DNA of 60,056 nucleotides from Methylotenera_A sp031381645 (GTDB lineage: Bacteria > Pseudomonadota > Gammaproteobacteria > Burkholderiales > Methylophilaceae): positions 1-60,056 of the forward strand of contig JANMYB010000050.1 in the NCBI GenBank assembly GCA_031381645.1, in the 5' to 3' direction. Every line of letters begins with the position of its first letter. Position 1 is the stretch's first letter. Both the position numbers and the translations under genes were made by a program. The notes under the pieces are model-generated. The model was not told where the DNA came from, made no database searches, and saw nothing but the letters and a program-made list of their open reading frames with translations. Shown in pieces: positions 7,868 to 17,134 of this stretch.

Positions 7868-8872
7868 GGGAGATGTTTTTTTTAAGGCTAATAAAATTTT
7901 TCTAATTGGCGTAGGAATAGCAGCGCTGATTGCGTCATCAAGGCTTAACCATATGGTACGCGTCTCAGTCACTTGCAATTTTTTGCTGGTGTGAACAAGC
8001 TGCGGTTGAATGTGCAATTTAAAATGTGTGAATGTATGTGTTAGTTTAGTGAGTGGCGATGCATTCTTTAGATGAATGTCATCATTACTCACCTCTGGAA
8101 AACTCCATAAACCACCCCAAATGCCAATAGGAGCACGCTTCTCTAGCATGACCTCATTTCCACTCATCAGCACTAGCATCGTTGTATTTTTTTCAGGAAT
8201 TGCTTTGCGTGGCTTAGGCGTTGGTAATTGACTCACAAGACTGTTAGCATAAGCCTGACAGCCAATATTGACAGGGCATGCAGGGCATCTTGGTTTTGTG
8301 CGAGTACAAAGTGTTGCGCCTAAATCCATCAAGCCTTGTGTATAGGCAATCGCTTCATATTGTGGGTTTTCACGCTGAGCGATTTGCCACATTTGTCGCT
8401 CAATTTTTGGCGCACTTGGCCAGCCAGAAATGTTGAAATGACGCGTAAAAACGCGCTTTACATTGCCGTCTAATATAGGTTGTGGTGTATTTAAGGCAAA
8501 AGTGGAAATAGCGGCGGCGGTTGATTTTCCGATGCCAGGCAAGCTTAAAATGTCATCAAATTTAGTTGGGAAAACACCAGCAAAATCATCCATAATTTTT
8601 TGCGCGGCATTGTGCAAATTACGTGCACGCGAGTAATAACCTAAACCACTCCAACTTCGTAAAACTTCTTCTTGGCTGGCGCCAGCAAGCGCGTGGATAT
8701 TGGGGAAGCGCAACATAAACTTGGCGTAGTAGCCAATAACGGCAGCCACTTGCGTTTGTTGCAACATGATTTCTGAAACCCAAATCGCGTATGCATCAGT
8801 AGTGTTTTGCCAAGGCAAATCATGCCGCCCATGCAACTTTTGCCAAGCAATAATTGCGTCCGCAAAAGCCAC
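7853..8872 (-). CDS. mutY: A/G-specific adenine DNA glycosylase
   Basis: MutY removes adenine mispaired with 8-oxoguanine. The 339-residue protein has the catalytic region SEIMLQQTQV, the helix-hairpin-helix LPGIGKSTAAAI with the downstream aspartate (ILDGNVKRV), and the C-X6-C-X2-C-X5-C iron-sulfur loop (CTRTKPRCPACPVNIGC). A NUDIX-like C-terminal domain follows. It starts three bases after the AsmA-like gene stop on the same strand, so the two are cotranscribed, an arrangement seen often in betaproteobacteria. Length is typical. Confidence 0.96.
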   Translation of the reverse strand: MAFADAIIAWQKLHGRHDLPWQNTTDAYAIWVSEIMLQQTQVAAVIGYYAKFMLRFPNIHALAGASQEEVLRSWSGLGYYSRARNLHNAAQKIMDDFAGVFPTKFDDILSLPGIGKSTAAAISTFALNTPQPILDGNVKRVFTRHFNISGWPSAPKIERQMWQIAQRENPQYEAIAYTQGLMDLGATLCTRTKPRCPACPVNIGCQAYANSLVSQLPTPKPRKAIPEKNTTMLVLMSGNEVMLEKRAPIGIWGGLWSFPEVSNDDIHLKNASPLTKLTHTFTHFKLHIQPQLVHTSKKLQVTETRTIWLSLDDAISAAIPTPIRKILLALKKTSPLNIK

Positions 8873-8875
8873 TAT

Positions 8876-11800
8876 TTAAAACTTAAGTAATTTTTTAAGT
8901 TTTTTCTCGGCTTTTTCTTTGGCTTGATCTTCTAGTGATTTTGGCGGTTCAGCAGGGGGCGTAGCTTCTGCCGGTAAGACCTCAGCGCCAGCAGGCGTGA
9001 CAGATGCTGCTTCTGCAGGTTTTTTCTTACCCAATAAGCCTTTTAATCCTTCTACTTTGTCGCCGCCAATTAGCTCTTTCACCGCAGTACCTTTTTCGCC
9101 ACCTACTTTATCCAGCAATTTTGATTGTGCAAGTGCGGTACCAATGGCAGCGAAGTCCATGCCGTATTTTGGGTCAGCAAAAGTGCCAGTAATTTTTAGG
9201 GGAATCGCAATACCGCTCAAATCATCCAGTTCGGCGCCACCCTGCCCTTTAAGTGATTTAACAATTGTTGGTTTGGCTAAATAATTAATTTTTTCGTTAC
9301 CGATGTCTATATCGCCACGGCTATCACCTTTTGCCAAGCGCAGCACAGGCGCTTTCATGGCAAGATCCTCGTTGTGAGCCACGCCGTTTTTAATGTCAAA
9401 TGTCGCTGTCAGTTCACTAAAGTCGGTTTTCTTGGTTTTGTCTGCATCGGCGTCTTTTTTGCCAAGTATGTTGACCTTATTTTTCAAATCGCGAATGCTG
9501 CCAGCAATATCCACGCCTTTTAGTGCGCCATCGGCTAAGTTAAGTGACGCATTGCCCAGCAAACCTTTTTTAAGTGCGCCAACACTGTTACCAATCGTTG
9601 TTACATCCACATTGATATTGCCAGTGCCAGAGAGCATATCGTTGTTGATGGCGTCCACCATCAGTGGTCCAATAGATACGCCCTTCATGACCTGTTTAAA
9701 AGCGATGCTTGGCGTGGTGCGTGCGTCTACCTTCAGCGTTCCGTTCATGCTGCCGTTATACAAATTGGCAGAAAATGGCGAAAGCGTGGCGATGCCATCA
9801 GCCGCTTTTAGGCCTAGAGTTACATTTTCGGTTTTAACATTGGCAAGTTTAAGCCAACCAATTTTGGCTTCGCCCGACGCATTCAACTTTTTTAGCGCGC
9901 TCAAATCAATGGGCGTATCAGTGTTACTTTTGGCTTTCGGGTCACTTTTGGCAATGTAGCGATCGGCGTCTAAGCGATCGATTTTAATATCAAAACTGTA
10001 AGCTGGACTATTAAATTGGCTAATGCCCAAGTGGGCATTAATTTGGCTGTCATCCACTTTGGCGATAAGTGGATTTAAACTCAGCTTTTGGCCGTCGGCT
10101 TTCAGTCCAGCTTTTAAGTTTGAAATTAGATATTTGTCGTATTTCAAACTACCAATCCGTAAATCGCCCTCGGCCAGAAAGGTTTTTAAGCCACTTAAAC
10201 TACCACTATTTTCTTGTTTTTTTTTGTCAGAAGATGCCCCAGAAAGCGCATATTTATTGGCATCTAGAACATCAATATCTAAGTCAAATAAATACTTTGG
10301 TTTACTAAATTGTGTAATGCCAAAGCTGCCCTTGATTTGGCTATCGTCAACTTTGGCGGTAAGCGGGTTTAAACTCAATTTTTCGCCATCTGCTTTAAGG
10401 TTGATGTTGATGTTTGAGGCGCGTGTTTTACCGTATTTCAAGCTACCCACACGAATGCTGCCATCCGCATTTAGCGCTTTTAGCGCGCTTAAATCAAGTG
10501 CTTTATCTGCTGCTTCTTTTTTGGCGGACGCATCAGATTTAGCGTAGCGGTCAATATCCACTTGGTCTATATCTAAATCAAAGGTGTAGAGCGGTTTTGC
10601 AAAATTGCTGATGCCCACATTGCCCTTAATTTGGCTATCGTCTACTTTTACATTTAACCCGCTAAGTGCTAGTTTATTAACATCGGACTTGATTCCTACG
10701 TTAAGGCCAGAAACGCGATATTTGTCGTAAATCAAACTACCTATGCTCAATTTTCCATCAAGCGTCATGTTTTTCAATGCATTCATGTCAGCTGGTTTTC
10801 CGCTACTTTTCACGGGTGCGGTCGGTTTTCCAAGAAGTTTATTTAGGTCTAATTTATCAGCATTTAAATTAAATTTAATGATCTGCTTTTTAAAGCCAGT
10901 CACGTCAACATCACCTGCCAGCTTAGTTTCAGCCATGTTTAAGCTAAATTTACTGTTGGCGGTTTCGTTTTTAATATTAGCATGTGCGCCCAAATTAAAC
11001 GTGCCCTTCATGCCACCATTAGGCAGGCTGGGATCTTTAATGTCTAAATTACCTACGAGTTTTGGAATATCAAAAATTAAATCTTGAATATTGCCGCTAA
11101 AAGGCGAAGAGAAAGTGCCAGTGACAGTGCGCTTGCCTTGTAGCATAGATAAATCGCCAGTAATTCCAGAGCTTTGTAAGGCTTTGGGCGAGCCTTTCAT
11201 GTCGGCCAGTACCATATTTACTTTAAATACTTCACCCGCTTTTTCTTGGCCAAAACTTGCAGTCACTTTTTTACTAGACACTTCCTCTTTTAAAATGGTG
11301 AGCGCCGGTGCGCTTAAATCGATGTTTTGTTTTGCGCCATCGAAATTGCCAGAAGCCACAAATTTTAAATCATCGACTAAAAATTCCATCAATTCTGGCT
11401 TAGCGTCTACATCACCACTGGCTTTAATATCCATATTTTTGCCGCTGAGCAAATCTCCTACAACATGACTATCCAGCCCTTTTACTTTGAAATGCTTGGT
11501 TTCAGGGTCAATTAAGAAGTTACCTTTTAAGTTTATATTGGCTGCGGTTTCTGGCTGGTTTGAGGTTAATGTAAAATCTGTTTTTAAATCAACAGGTTCG
11601 GCTAAAGCGATGTGACCAGACTCCATGTTAAATTTGCTGACATTATATTTTGCACCTGTACTCTCATCGGTATATTTCACTTCAGAATTAGTGACATTGA
11701 TACCATCAATATCAAATTTAATTTTGGTGTCTTCTTCGTCTTTGCTCAGTAAATCGTCAAAGTTAAACTTGCCATCTTTGTTTTTGACTACGTTGGCTTT

Positions 11801-12139
11801 TGCACCATCCACATAAACTGTATCTACCACCAATTCTTTTTTAAGCAAAGGCATCACGGCCAGCGCCACTTTTACGCTCTCGACCGAAGCAAATATTGTG
11901 TCTGATTGATGTTCTGAAATAGAAAGTCTGCCTAGATTAGCGCCGATTTTTGGCCAAAAGCTGAGCTTGATGTCGCCATCGATATGTAGCGTGCGCCCCT
12001 TTTTATCTTTGACGAGTTTGATGATGTCGTCTTTGTAATCATTCGGGTTAAAAGTGGCGGCAAAATAGCCTGCGACTAATGCCAGCAGTAGCACTAGGCC
12101 ACCAATACCGTACAACACATATTTGATTATTTTATTCAT
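8876..12139 (-). CDS. AsmA family protein with internal repeats
   Basis: A 1,087-residue AsmA-like protein. A single N-terminal membrane helix (residues about 5-25) anchors a long periplasmic part; related proteins of the AsmA/TamB group are thought to bridge the envelope and move phospholipids. Residues about 450-760 consist of tandem units of about 100 residues, each with the pattern KVDDSQIKG...GISQF...FDLDIDxxDxxRY, visible at DNA level as near-copies 300 bases apart (about 10041, 10341 and 10641). The C terminus is Pro/Ala-rich, then lysine-rich. It lies directly upstream of mutY. The family is clear; the substrate is not. Confidence 0.85.
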   Translation of the reverse strand: MNKIIKYVLYGIGGLVLLLALVAGYFAATFNPNDYKDDIIKLVKDKKGRTLHIDGDIKLSFWPKIGANLGRLSISEHQSDTIFASVESVKVALAVMPLLKKELVVDTVYVDGAKANVVKNKDGKFNFDDLLSKDEEDTKIKFDIDGINVTNSEVKYTDESTGAKYNVSKFNMESGHIALAEPVDLKTDFTLTSNQPETAANINLKGNFLIDPETKHFKVKGLDSHVVGDLLSGKNMDIKASGDVDAKPELMEFLVDDLKFVASGNFDGAKQNIDLSAPALTILKEEVSSKKVTASFGQEKAGEVFKVNMVLADMKGSPKALQSSGITGDLSMLQGKRTVTGTFSSPFSGNIQDLIFDIPKLVGNLDIKDPSLPNGGMKGTFNLGAHANIKNETANSKFSLNMAETKLAGDVDVTGFKKQIIKFNLNADKLDLNKLLGKPTAPVKSSGKPADMNALKNMTLDGKLSIGSLIYDKYRVSGLNVGIKSDVNKLALSGLNVKVDDSQIKGNVGISNFAKPLYTFDLDIDQVDIDRYAKSDASAKKEAADKALDLSALKALNADGSIRVGSLKYGKTRASNININLKADGEKLSLNPLTAKVDDSQIKGSFGITQFSKPKYLFDLDIDVLDANKYALSGASSDKKKQENSGSLSGLKTFLAEGDLRIGSLKYDKYLISNLKAGLKADGQKLSLNPLIAKVDDSQINAHLGISQFNSPAYSFDIKIDRLDADRYIAKSDPKAKSNTDTPIDLSALKKLNASGEAKIGWLKLANVKTENVTLGLKAADGIATLSPFSANLYNGSMNGTLKVDARTTPSIAFKQVMKGVSIGPLMVDAINNDMLSGTGNINVDVTTIGNSVGALKKGLLGNASLNLADGALKGVDIAGSIRDLKNKVNILGKKDADADKTKKTDFSELTATFDIKNGVAHNEDLAMKAPVLRLAKGDSRGDIDIGNEKINYLAKPTIVKSLKGQGGAELDDLSGIAIPLKITGTFADPKYGMDFAAIGTALAQSKLLDKVGGEKGTAVKELIGGDKVEGLKGLLGKKKPAEAASVTPAGAEVLPAEATPPAEPPKSLEDQAKEKAEKKLKKLLKF

Positions 12140-12206
12140 CGCTGCCTCGCTTAACTTACAGATACTTTTTGCGGATACTTTTTTGAGTCTAGCTTAAGGA
12201 AATAGT

Positions 12207-13007
12207 TTACCAATAATACGCCAATACCGCCAAACCAAACACAATGCGGTACCACGCAAACACCGTAAAATCATGGTTGGCTACATAGCGAATCAGTATG
12301 CGGATAACCAGTAGTGCTGAAGCAAACGCAGTAATAAAGCCAATAGCGAAAATGGGTAAATCTGCCGCGCTTAAAAATTGGTAACTTTTTAGTAAGTCAA
12401 AGCTAGATGCTGCAAACATGACTGGGATCGCCAAAAAGAACGAGAACTCGGTAGCCGTATGACGATTCAAACCTGTTGCAATACCGCCCAAAATGGTAGC
12501 CCCGGCGCGCGATACGCCTGGCACTAGCGAGAGCGTTTGCGCGAGGCCGATTTTAAGCGCTTGTAGCGGCGTCATTTCTTCCACGGTTTTGGTTTCACCT
12601 TGCTTCAAATATTTTTCTATCAGCAAAATTGCAATGCCACCCATAATCAGCGCGCAAGCCACGGTGAACGGCGAGAACAGGTGGAGTTTAATTTGCTTAT
12701 GAAATAGTAAGCCGACTAATGCGGCGGGAAAAAAGGCGATCGCTAAATTGATAAAAAATCCGCGCGATGAAGCTTGATCGCGCAAGCGAGTCACTTTGTC
12801 TGTTAAGCGTTGCCGATACTCCCAGCACACCGCCAGAATGGCGCCAAGTTGGATGATGATTTCAAATACATCACGTTTTTCTTTGCTTAAAAAATTGAGC
12901 AAATCGCCCGCGATGATGAGGTGGCCAGTGCTACTGATGGGGAGGAACTCGGTCGCGCCCTCCACCAAGCCCATGATGATGGTTTTGATGACTAATAGAA
13001 TATCCAT
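12207..13007 (-). CDS. uppP: undecaprenyl-diphosphatase
   Basis: UppP (BacA) dephosphorylates undecaprenyl pyrophosphate so the lipid carrier can be reused for cell wall synthesis. The 266-residue membrane protein shows the family motifs GLVEGATEFLPISSTGHL near the N terminus and LVPGVSRAGATI in the middle, plus about eight hydrophobic helices. The ATG at 13007 gives the usual N terminus MDILLVIK; an upstream TTG at 13022 is less likely. It lies downstream of the YidB-like gene on the same strand but a terminator separates them. Confidence 0.95.
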   Translation of the reverse strand: MDILLVIKTIIMGLVEGATEFLPISSTGHLIIAGDLLNFLSKEKRDVFEIIIQLGAILAVCWEYRQRLTDKVTRLRDQASSRGFFINLAIAFFPAALVGLLFHKQIKLHLFSPFTVACALIMGGIAILLIEKYLKQGETKTVEEMTPLQALKIGLAQTLSLVPGVSRAGATILGGIATGLNRHTATEFSFFLAIPVMFAASSFDLLKSYQFLSAADLPIFAIGFITAFASALLVIRILIRYVANHDFTVFAWYRIVFGLAVLAYYW

Positions 13008-13027
13008 GCCGCATTCTACCAAACAAA

Positions 13028-13057
13028 AAGGGCGTAGCTATTACAAAGTGCGCCCTT
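13028..13057 (-). terminator. intrinsic terminator after the YidB-like gene
   Basis: Read on the minus strand, AAGGGCG pairs with CGCCCTT across a loop and is followed by TTTTTG. It lies 20 bases past the YidB-like stop and just before uppP. Confidence 0.75.
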
Positions 13058-13076
13058 AAATAACTTATTTGTAAGA

Positions 13077-13466
13077 TTATTTCAGCATGCCAAGCACAGT
13101 AGAAAGCAAGTTGCCAGAATCTCCTGTTACTTCGCCGTCTGGCGTCATTTTATCAATTACCGTTGGCAAATGCTCGGCGATTTTTGCGCTTAAATCGGCA
13201 GGGTCAATACCAAATTTTGCTGCCATATCGGCAATTGCGCCACTACCTAACACGCTAGAAATTTGCTCAGCAGAAATAGGCATATTTTCACCCTTGCCTA
13301 CCCAAGAAGCGGCTTGTTCGGCTAAGCCGCCTTCTTTAAATTTATCTAAAACGCCACCAATTCCACCATGTTGATTAAACATATCCAAGGCAATTTGCGC
13401 CATGCCGCCTTGCTGCCCGCCAAGTTTTCCTAATACTGCACCTGCTACGCTGTCAAATAAACCCAT
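13077..13466 (-). CDS. YidB family protein (DUF937)
   Basis: A 129-residue protein of the YidB/DUF937 family, seen from MGLFDSVAGAVLGKL at the start, the glycine-rich GGIGGVLDKF stretch, and the ISAEQISSVLGSGAI and AAKFGIDPADLSAKIAEHLP helices. Members are small helical proteins of unknown role; no enzymatic residues are evident. AGGAAAC precedes the ATG. Its own terminator at 13028-13057 suggests a single-gene unit. Confidence 0.85.
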   Translation of the reverse strand: MGLFDSVAGAVLGKLGGQQGGMAQIALDMFNQHGGIGGVLDKFKEGGLAEQAASWVGKGENMPISAEQISSVLGSGAIADMAAKFGIDPADLSAKIAEHLPTVIDKMTPDGEVTGDSGNLLSTVLGMLK

Positions 13467-13509
13467 TTTGTTTCCTTTTTCTTTTGTAAAATTAATATGT
13501 AAGAATAAC

Positions 13510-14724
13510 TTAAAAACGCTCGTTATTGCGCAAGTAACGCCATTGCCCTTGTGGAAGTTTACCTAAATTTACACTTCCAATACGTACACGCTTTAAGCCC
13601 ATCACATGCAAGCCCACCATTTCACACATGCGGCGAATTTGACGCTTTTTGCCTTCGCGTAACACAAATCTAAGCTGGTCTTCATTTTGCCAGCTCACTT
13701 TGGCGGGTTTGAGTTTTTCGCCATCTAAACTTAAGCCGTGATTTAAGCGTAGCAAATCGGCGTCGGATAATGTGCCTTCTACCCGCACCAAATATTCTTT
13801 TTCAACAGTTGAATCTTCGCCGATTAAGTGGCGTGCGATACGACCATCTTGAGTGAGTACCAACAGGCCTGTAGAATCAATATCTAAGCGGCCTGCAGGC
13901 GCAAGGCCGTACAAAAAACCACGTTGAAATTCTTTTGGCTCGTATACATCTGGGTCGTCCAGCCACTCATTATCTGGGTGCACCAATACTATCGCAGGTT
14001 CGTAACCATCTTCTGCTTGCCCGCTGACATAGCCCACTGGTTTATGCAACAAAATGGTCACTTGTTCTGCCTGCTGTTCGTAGGCATAACCACTAATAAT
14101 AATGTCGGCATCAGGCTTAATGCGCGTACCTAGCGTTTCCGTAATCACGCCATCTACTTTTACCCAGCCGTTAATAATCCACTCATCCGCTTCACGGCGC
14201 GAGCAGATTCCGCGCTCTGCCATTACTTTAGAAAGGCGCGGTTGCTCCAAATTAACAGGTGATGACTTATATGCTGCTTTAGCTGCCGCGCCATATTGCG
14301 TTGTGCTTGTGCCATCATAACCATCGCGTACTTTGCCACCACGACGCGGTGCCTGACGATATTGCGGCTCGTTTTTATCAGGGCGCGGTGTAATGCGGGT
14401 ATCAACACCTGCAGGTTTAGGTGGCGTTGGCTCGGCTGCTGGTCTGGCGCGTAAGTCACTTCTTAATGGCCTGTTGTCAGTAACACCGCTTTCAATAGAC
14501 GCTTCTGCAGGCAAGTATCCATGAGGCTTCCCGTCATGCCTGTGGTTACGCTGCGAAGATTTAGAAGGCGCATCCTGTGTTGCAGGCATTGTTGGTTGAG
14601 GTGGCATAACTTTATGCTGCGCTGCAACTGAGCGGTCACGCTTGGCAGGATCTGCGCGACGCACTGGCGCTTTTGAGGCAATGAATGCATCATCTTTGCT
14701 TCTGTTTATTTTTAAAGTAGCCAT
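13510..14724 (-). CDS. RsuA/RluB/RluF family pseudouridine synthase
   Basis: A 404-residue rRNA pseudouridine synthase. Residues about 155-215 form an S4 RNA-binding domain (RLSKVMAERGICSRREADEWI). The catalytic domain follows with the family motif PAGRLDIDSTGLLVLT, whose first aspartate is the nucleophile, and the GKKRQIRRMCEMVG motif. About 150 N-terminal residues are low-complexity and rich in proline, arginine and lysine, as in betaproteobacterial members. Which uridine is modified cannot be told; RluB or RluF are both possible. It begins 24 bases after thiC on the same strand and may share its transcript. Confidence 0.88.
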   Translation of the reverse strand: MATLKINRSKDDAFIASKAPVRRADPAKRDRSVAAQHKVMPPQPTMPATQDAPSKSSQRNHRHDGKPHGYLPAEASIESGVTDNRPLRSDLRARPAAEPTPPKPAGVDTRITPRPDKNEPQYRQAPRRGGKVRDGYDGTSTTQYGAAAKAAYKSSPVNLEQPRLSKVMAERGICSRREADEWIINGWVKVDGVITETLGTRIKPDADIIISGYAYEQQAEQVTILLHKPVGYVSGQAEDGYEPAIVLVHPDNEWLDDPDVYEPKEFQRGFLYGLAPAGRLDIDSTGLLVLTQDGRIARHLIGEDSTVEKEYLVRVEGTLSDADLLRLNHGLSLDGEKLKPAKVSWQNEDQLRFVLREGKKRQIRRMCEMVGLHVMGLKRVRIGSVNLGKLPQGQWRYLRNNERF

Positions 14725-14748
14725 AATGGCGTCAGCAAGTTTAAAAAA

Positions 14749-16629
14749 CTAAACTTTTTGATATACCTCGCTACCTTTTTTCACAAACTCAATCGCTTTT
14801 TCTTGCATGCCTTTTTGCAACGCTTCTTGCTCGCCGATACCTTGCTCAGCCGCGTAGTCACGAACGTCTTGTGAGATTTTCATTGAGCAGAAATGAGGGC
14901 CGCACATTGAGCAGAAATGCGCTTGTTTGGCGCCTTCTTGCGGCAAGGTTTCGTCATGGAATTCCTTGGCTTTCTCAGGGTCAAGTCCCAAATTAAATTG
15001 GTCTTCCCAACGGAATTCGAAACGTGCTTTTGATAACGCGTTATCGCGAATTTGTGCGCCTGGGTGGCCTTTAGCCAAGTCCGCCGCATGTGCTGCAATT
15101 TTGTAGGTGATGATACCTACGCGCACGTCTTCTTTGTCTGGCAAGCCCAAATGCTCTTTTGGTGTGACGTAGCACAACATGGCACAACCGTACCAGCCAA
15201 TCATGGCGGCGCCGATGCCTGAAGTGATGTGGTCATAACCTGGTGCGATGTCTGTGGTTAAAGGTCCAAGTGTGTAAAAAGGCGCTTCACCGCAATGTTC
15301 AAGTTGTAGCTCCATATTTTCTTTAATCAAATGCATCGGCACGTGGCCAGGGCCTTCAATCATACATTGCACGTCATGTTTCCAAGCAATTTGAGTAAGC
15401 TCACCCAATGTTTTCAATTCAGCAAATTGTGCTTCATCGTTAGCGTCGTAGATTGAGCCAGGACGTAAGCCATCACCTAGTGAGAACGAGACATCGTACT
15501 GCTTCATGATTTCGCAGATGTCTTCAAAATGCTCATAAAGGAATGACTCTTTATGATGCGCCAAGCACCATTTCGCCATGATAGAACCGCCGCGTGACAC
15601 GATACCGGTCATACGTTTTGCGGTCATTGGAATGTAAGCCAAGCGCACACCTGCATGGATGGTGAAATAATCTACGCCTTGCTCAGCCTGCTCAATCAAG
15701 GTGTCACGGAAAATTTCCCAAGTTAAATCTTCAGCCTTACCGTTTACTTTTTCTAGCGCTTGGTAGATAGGCACAGTACCGATAGGCACTGGCGAATTGC
15801 GGATGATCCACTCGCGCGTTTCATGAATGTTTTTACCAGTGGATAAATCCATCACCGTATCGCCGCCCCAGCGCGTGCCCCACACCATTTTTTCAACCTC
15901 TTCGGTGATGCTAGAGCCGAGCGCAGAGTTACCAATATTGGCATTGATTTTTACCAAGAAATTACGGCCAATAATCATTGGCTCAATTTCAGGGTGGTTA
16001 ATATTCAGTGGAATAATCGCGCGACCAATGGCCACTTCGCTGCGCACAAATTCTGGCGTGATGGTTTTAGGAATACTGGCGCCAAAATCATGGCCTTTGT
16101 GCTGCGTTTGTAATAGCTCACTCATATTTTCACGGCGTTGATTTTCACGGATGGCGATATATTCCATCTCTGGTGTGATAATGCCTTTGCGTGCGTAGTG
16201 CATTTGACTGACGTTCATGCCAGCTTTGGCGCGACGCGGTAAACGTAGCAGGTTGAAGCGCATTTCGGCTAATTCGGGGTCAGTTTTACGTTGATGACCA
16301 AACTCAGAACTTGGGCCATCAAGTTGTTCCGTATCGTTACGCTCTTCAATCCATTTTGCACGTAATGCTGGCAATCCGTTACGGATGTCGATGCTCACAT
16401 TTGGGTCGGTATAAGGACCTGAAGTGTCGTAAACAACCACTGGTGGATTTTTCTCAGCGCCAAATTGTGATGGTGTATCGTTTAAGCTGATTTCGCGAAA
16501 CGGCACTTGAATATCTGAGCGTGAGCCTTGCACATAAATTTTGCGCGACTTAGCAAACGGTTTGGTGGTTGCTTCGTCAACGCTGGCTTCAGCGCTTACA
16601 AACTTAATATTTTTATCGATGGCGTTCAT
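14749..16629 (-). CDS. thiC: phosphomethylpyrimidine synthase
   Basis: ThiC is a radical SAM enzyme that rearranges aminoimidazole ribotide into the thiamine pyrimidine (HMP-P). The 626-residue protein carries the C-terminal cluster motif CSMCGPHFC and the conserved TIHAGV and MIEGPGHVPMH stretches. Length is typical of the proteobacterial form. AGGAACG lies just upstream of the ATG at 16629. A TPP riboswitch with a terminator stem in the leader (16641-16796) controls the gene, so expression should fall when thiamine pyrophosphate is plentiful. Confidence 0.97.
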   Translation of the reverse strand: MNAIDKNIKFVSAEASVDEATTKPFAKSRKIYVQGSRSDIQVPFREISLNDTPSQFGAEKNPPVVVYDTSGPYTDPNVSIDIRNGLPALRAKWIEERNDTEQLDGPSSEFGHQRKTDPELAEMRFNLLRLPRRAKAGMNVSQMHYARKGIITPEMEYIAIRENQRRENMSELLQTQHKGHDFGASIPKTITPEFVRSEVAIGRAIIPLNINHPEIEPMIIGRNFLVKINANIGNSALGSSITEEVEKMVWGTRWGGDTVMDLSTGKNIHETREWIIRNSPVPIGTVPIYQALEKVNGKAEDLTWEIFRDTLIEQAEQGVDYFTIHAGVRLAYIPMTAKRMTGIVSRGGSIMAKWCLAHHKESFLYEHFEDICEIMKQYDVSFSLGDGLRPGSIYDANDEAQFAELKTLGELTQIAWKHDVQCMIEGPGHVPMHLIKENMELQLEHCGEAPFYTLGPLTTDIAPGYDHITSGIGAAMIGWYGCAMLCYVTPKEHLGLPDKEDVRVGIITYKIAAHAADLAKGHPGAQIRDNALSKARFEFRWEDQFNLGLDPEKAKEFHDETLPQEGAKQAHFCSMCGPHFCSMKISQDVRDYAAEQGIGEQEALQKGMQEKAIEFVKKGSEVYQKV

Positions 16630-16640
16630 GGTGCGTTCCT

Positions 16641-16685
16641 AAAAGAAAAAAAGCATAGGAAGCTATGGAAGACGCTTTGCCTATG
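16641..16685 (-). terminator. riboswitch-controlled leader terminator of thiC
   Basis: On the minus strand CATAGG(CA)AAGC pairs with GCTTCCTATG, a ten-bp stem with a two-base bulge, and is followed by TTTTTTTCTTTT. It ends 12 bases before the thiC start codon and fits an attenuator regulated by the upstream TPP aptamer. Confidence 0.7.
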
Positions 16686-16694
16686 TATGTTTAG

Positions 16695-16796
16695 TAGGAA
16701 AGCAATACAGCTGCTTTCCTACGGCGGCATTACCCGCATCAGGTTCAAAGGGTGATTCTCACTGGCTTTAAACTATAAAACCAGACCCCTAGCAAT
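16695..16796 (-). ncRNA. TPP riboswitch (thi box)
   Basis: The minus strand contains the thi-box hallmarks in order: AGGGGTCTGG, GTGAGAATCACCC, TTTGAACCTGATGCGGGTAA and TGCCGCCGTAGG. Just downstream, TAGGAAAGCA (16712-16721) and TGCTTTCCTA (16695-16704) form a perfect 10-bp hairpin that reuses the 3' strand of helix P1 (TTGCT with AGCAG). The two folds exclude each other, which is the expected expression platform. It precedes thiC. Confidence 0.92.
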
Positions 16797-16924
16797 GCGT
16801 GAAATTTACGCGAAAACAGCCAAAAAGGCAAGAAACCATTTTGTGTAATAAATTATGGAATATTAAAAAATTTAGGTGTTTTTTGTAAAAAATGTTATAA
16901 ATACATTAATTACACATTTAATAC

Positions 16925-17077
16925 ATGGGTTTAGATATGATACTCATTGCAATTTATTACGCGTTGGCGATTGCCGTACTAACCCTTCATTTTACGGGTC
17001 ATCTTGAGCGTTGGAACATGGAGTGGCTGGTATTTGTATTTGCCTTGACGGTTTTCCCCGCAGTGCTATATTTATAG
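16925..17077 (+). CDS. 50-residue membrane protein (small ORF)
   Basis: A 50-codon reading frame with two hydrophobic stretches: MILIAIYYALAIAVLTLHF and EWLVFVFALTVFPAVLYL, joined by the polar loop TGHLERWNM. It fits a tiny two-helix inner membrane protein. No good ribosome site precedes the ATG at 16925; an internal ATG at 16937 has GGG about ten bases upstream and may be the true start. A strong terminator 27 bases past the stop supports it being a real transcription unit. No family is recognised. Confidence 0.55.
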   Translation: MGLDMILIAIYYALAIAVLTLHFTGHLERWNMEWLVFVFALTVFPAVLYL

Positions 17078-17103
17078 CTTTATTTTTTGAAATGCTTATT
17101 CAA

Positions 17104-17126
17104 AAACGGCGCAGTAAGCGCCGTTT
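17104..17126 (+). terminator. intrinsic terminator
   Basis: AAACGGCGC pairs perfectly with GCGCCGTTT around an AGTAA loop and is followed by GTTTTTTT. It ends transcription of the small membrane ORF at 16925-17077. Confidence 0.88.
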
Positions 17127-17134
17127 GTTTTTTT

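Noticed and set aside
9393..9959. A 188-codon plus-strand open frame opposite the AsmA-like gene
   Set aside because: It is antisense to a well-supported gene with strong periodic codon use and repeated units; its protein has no recognisable features. The same holds for the frames at 10023-10547 and 8997-9284.
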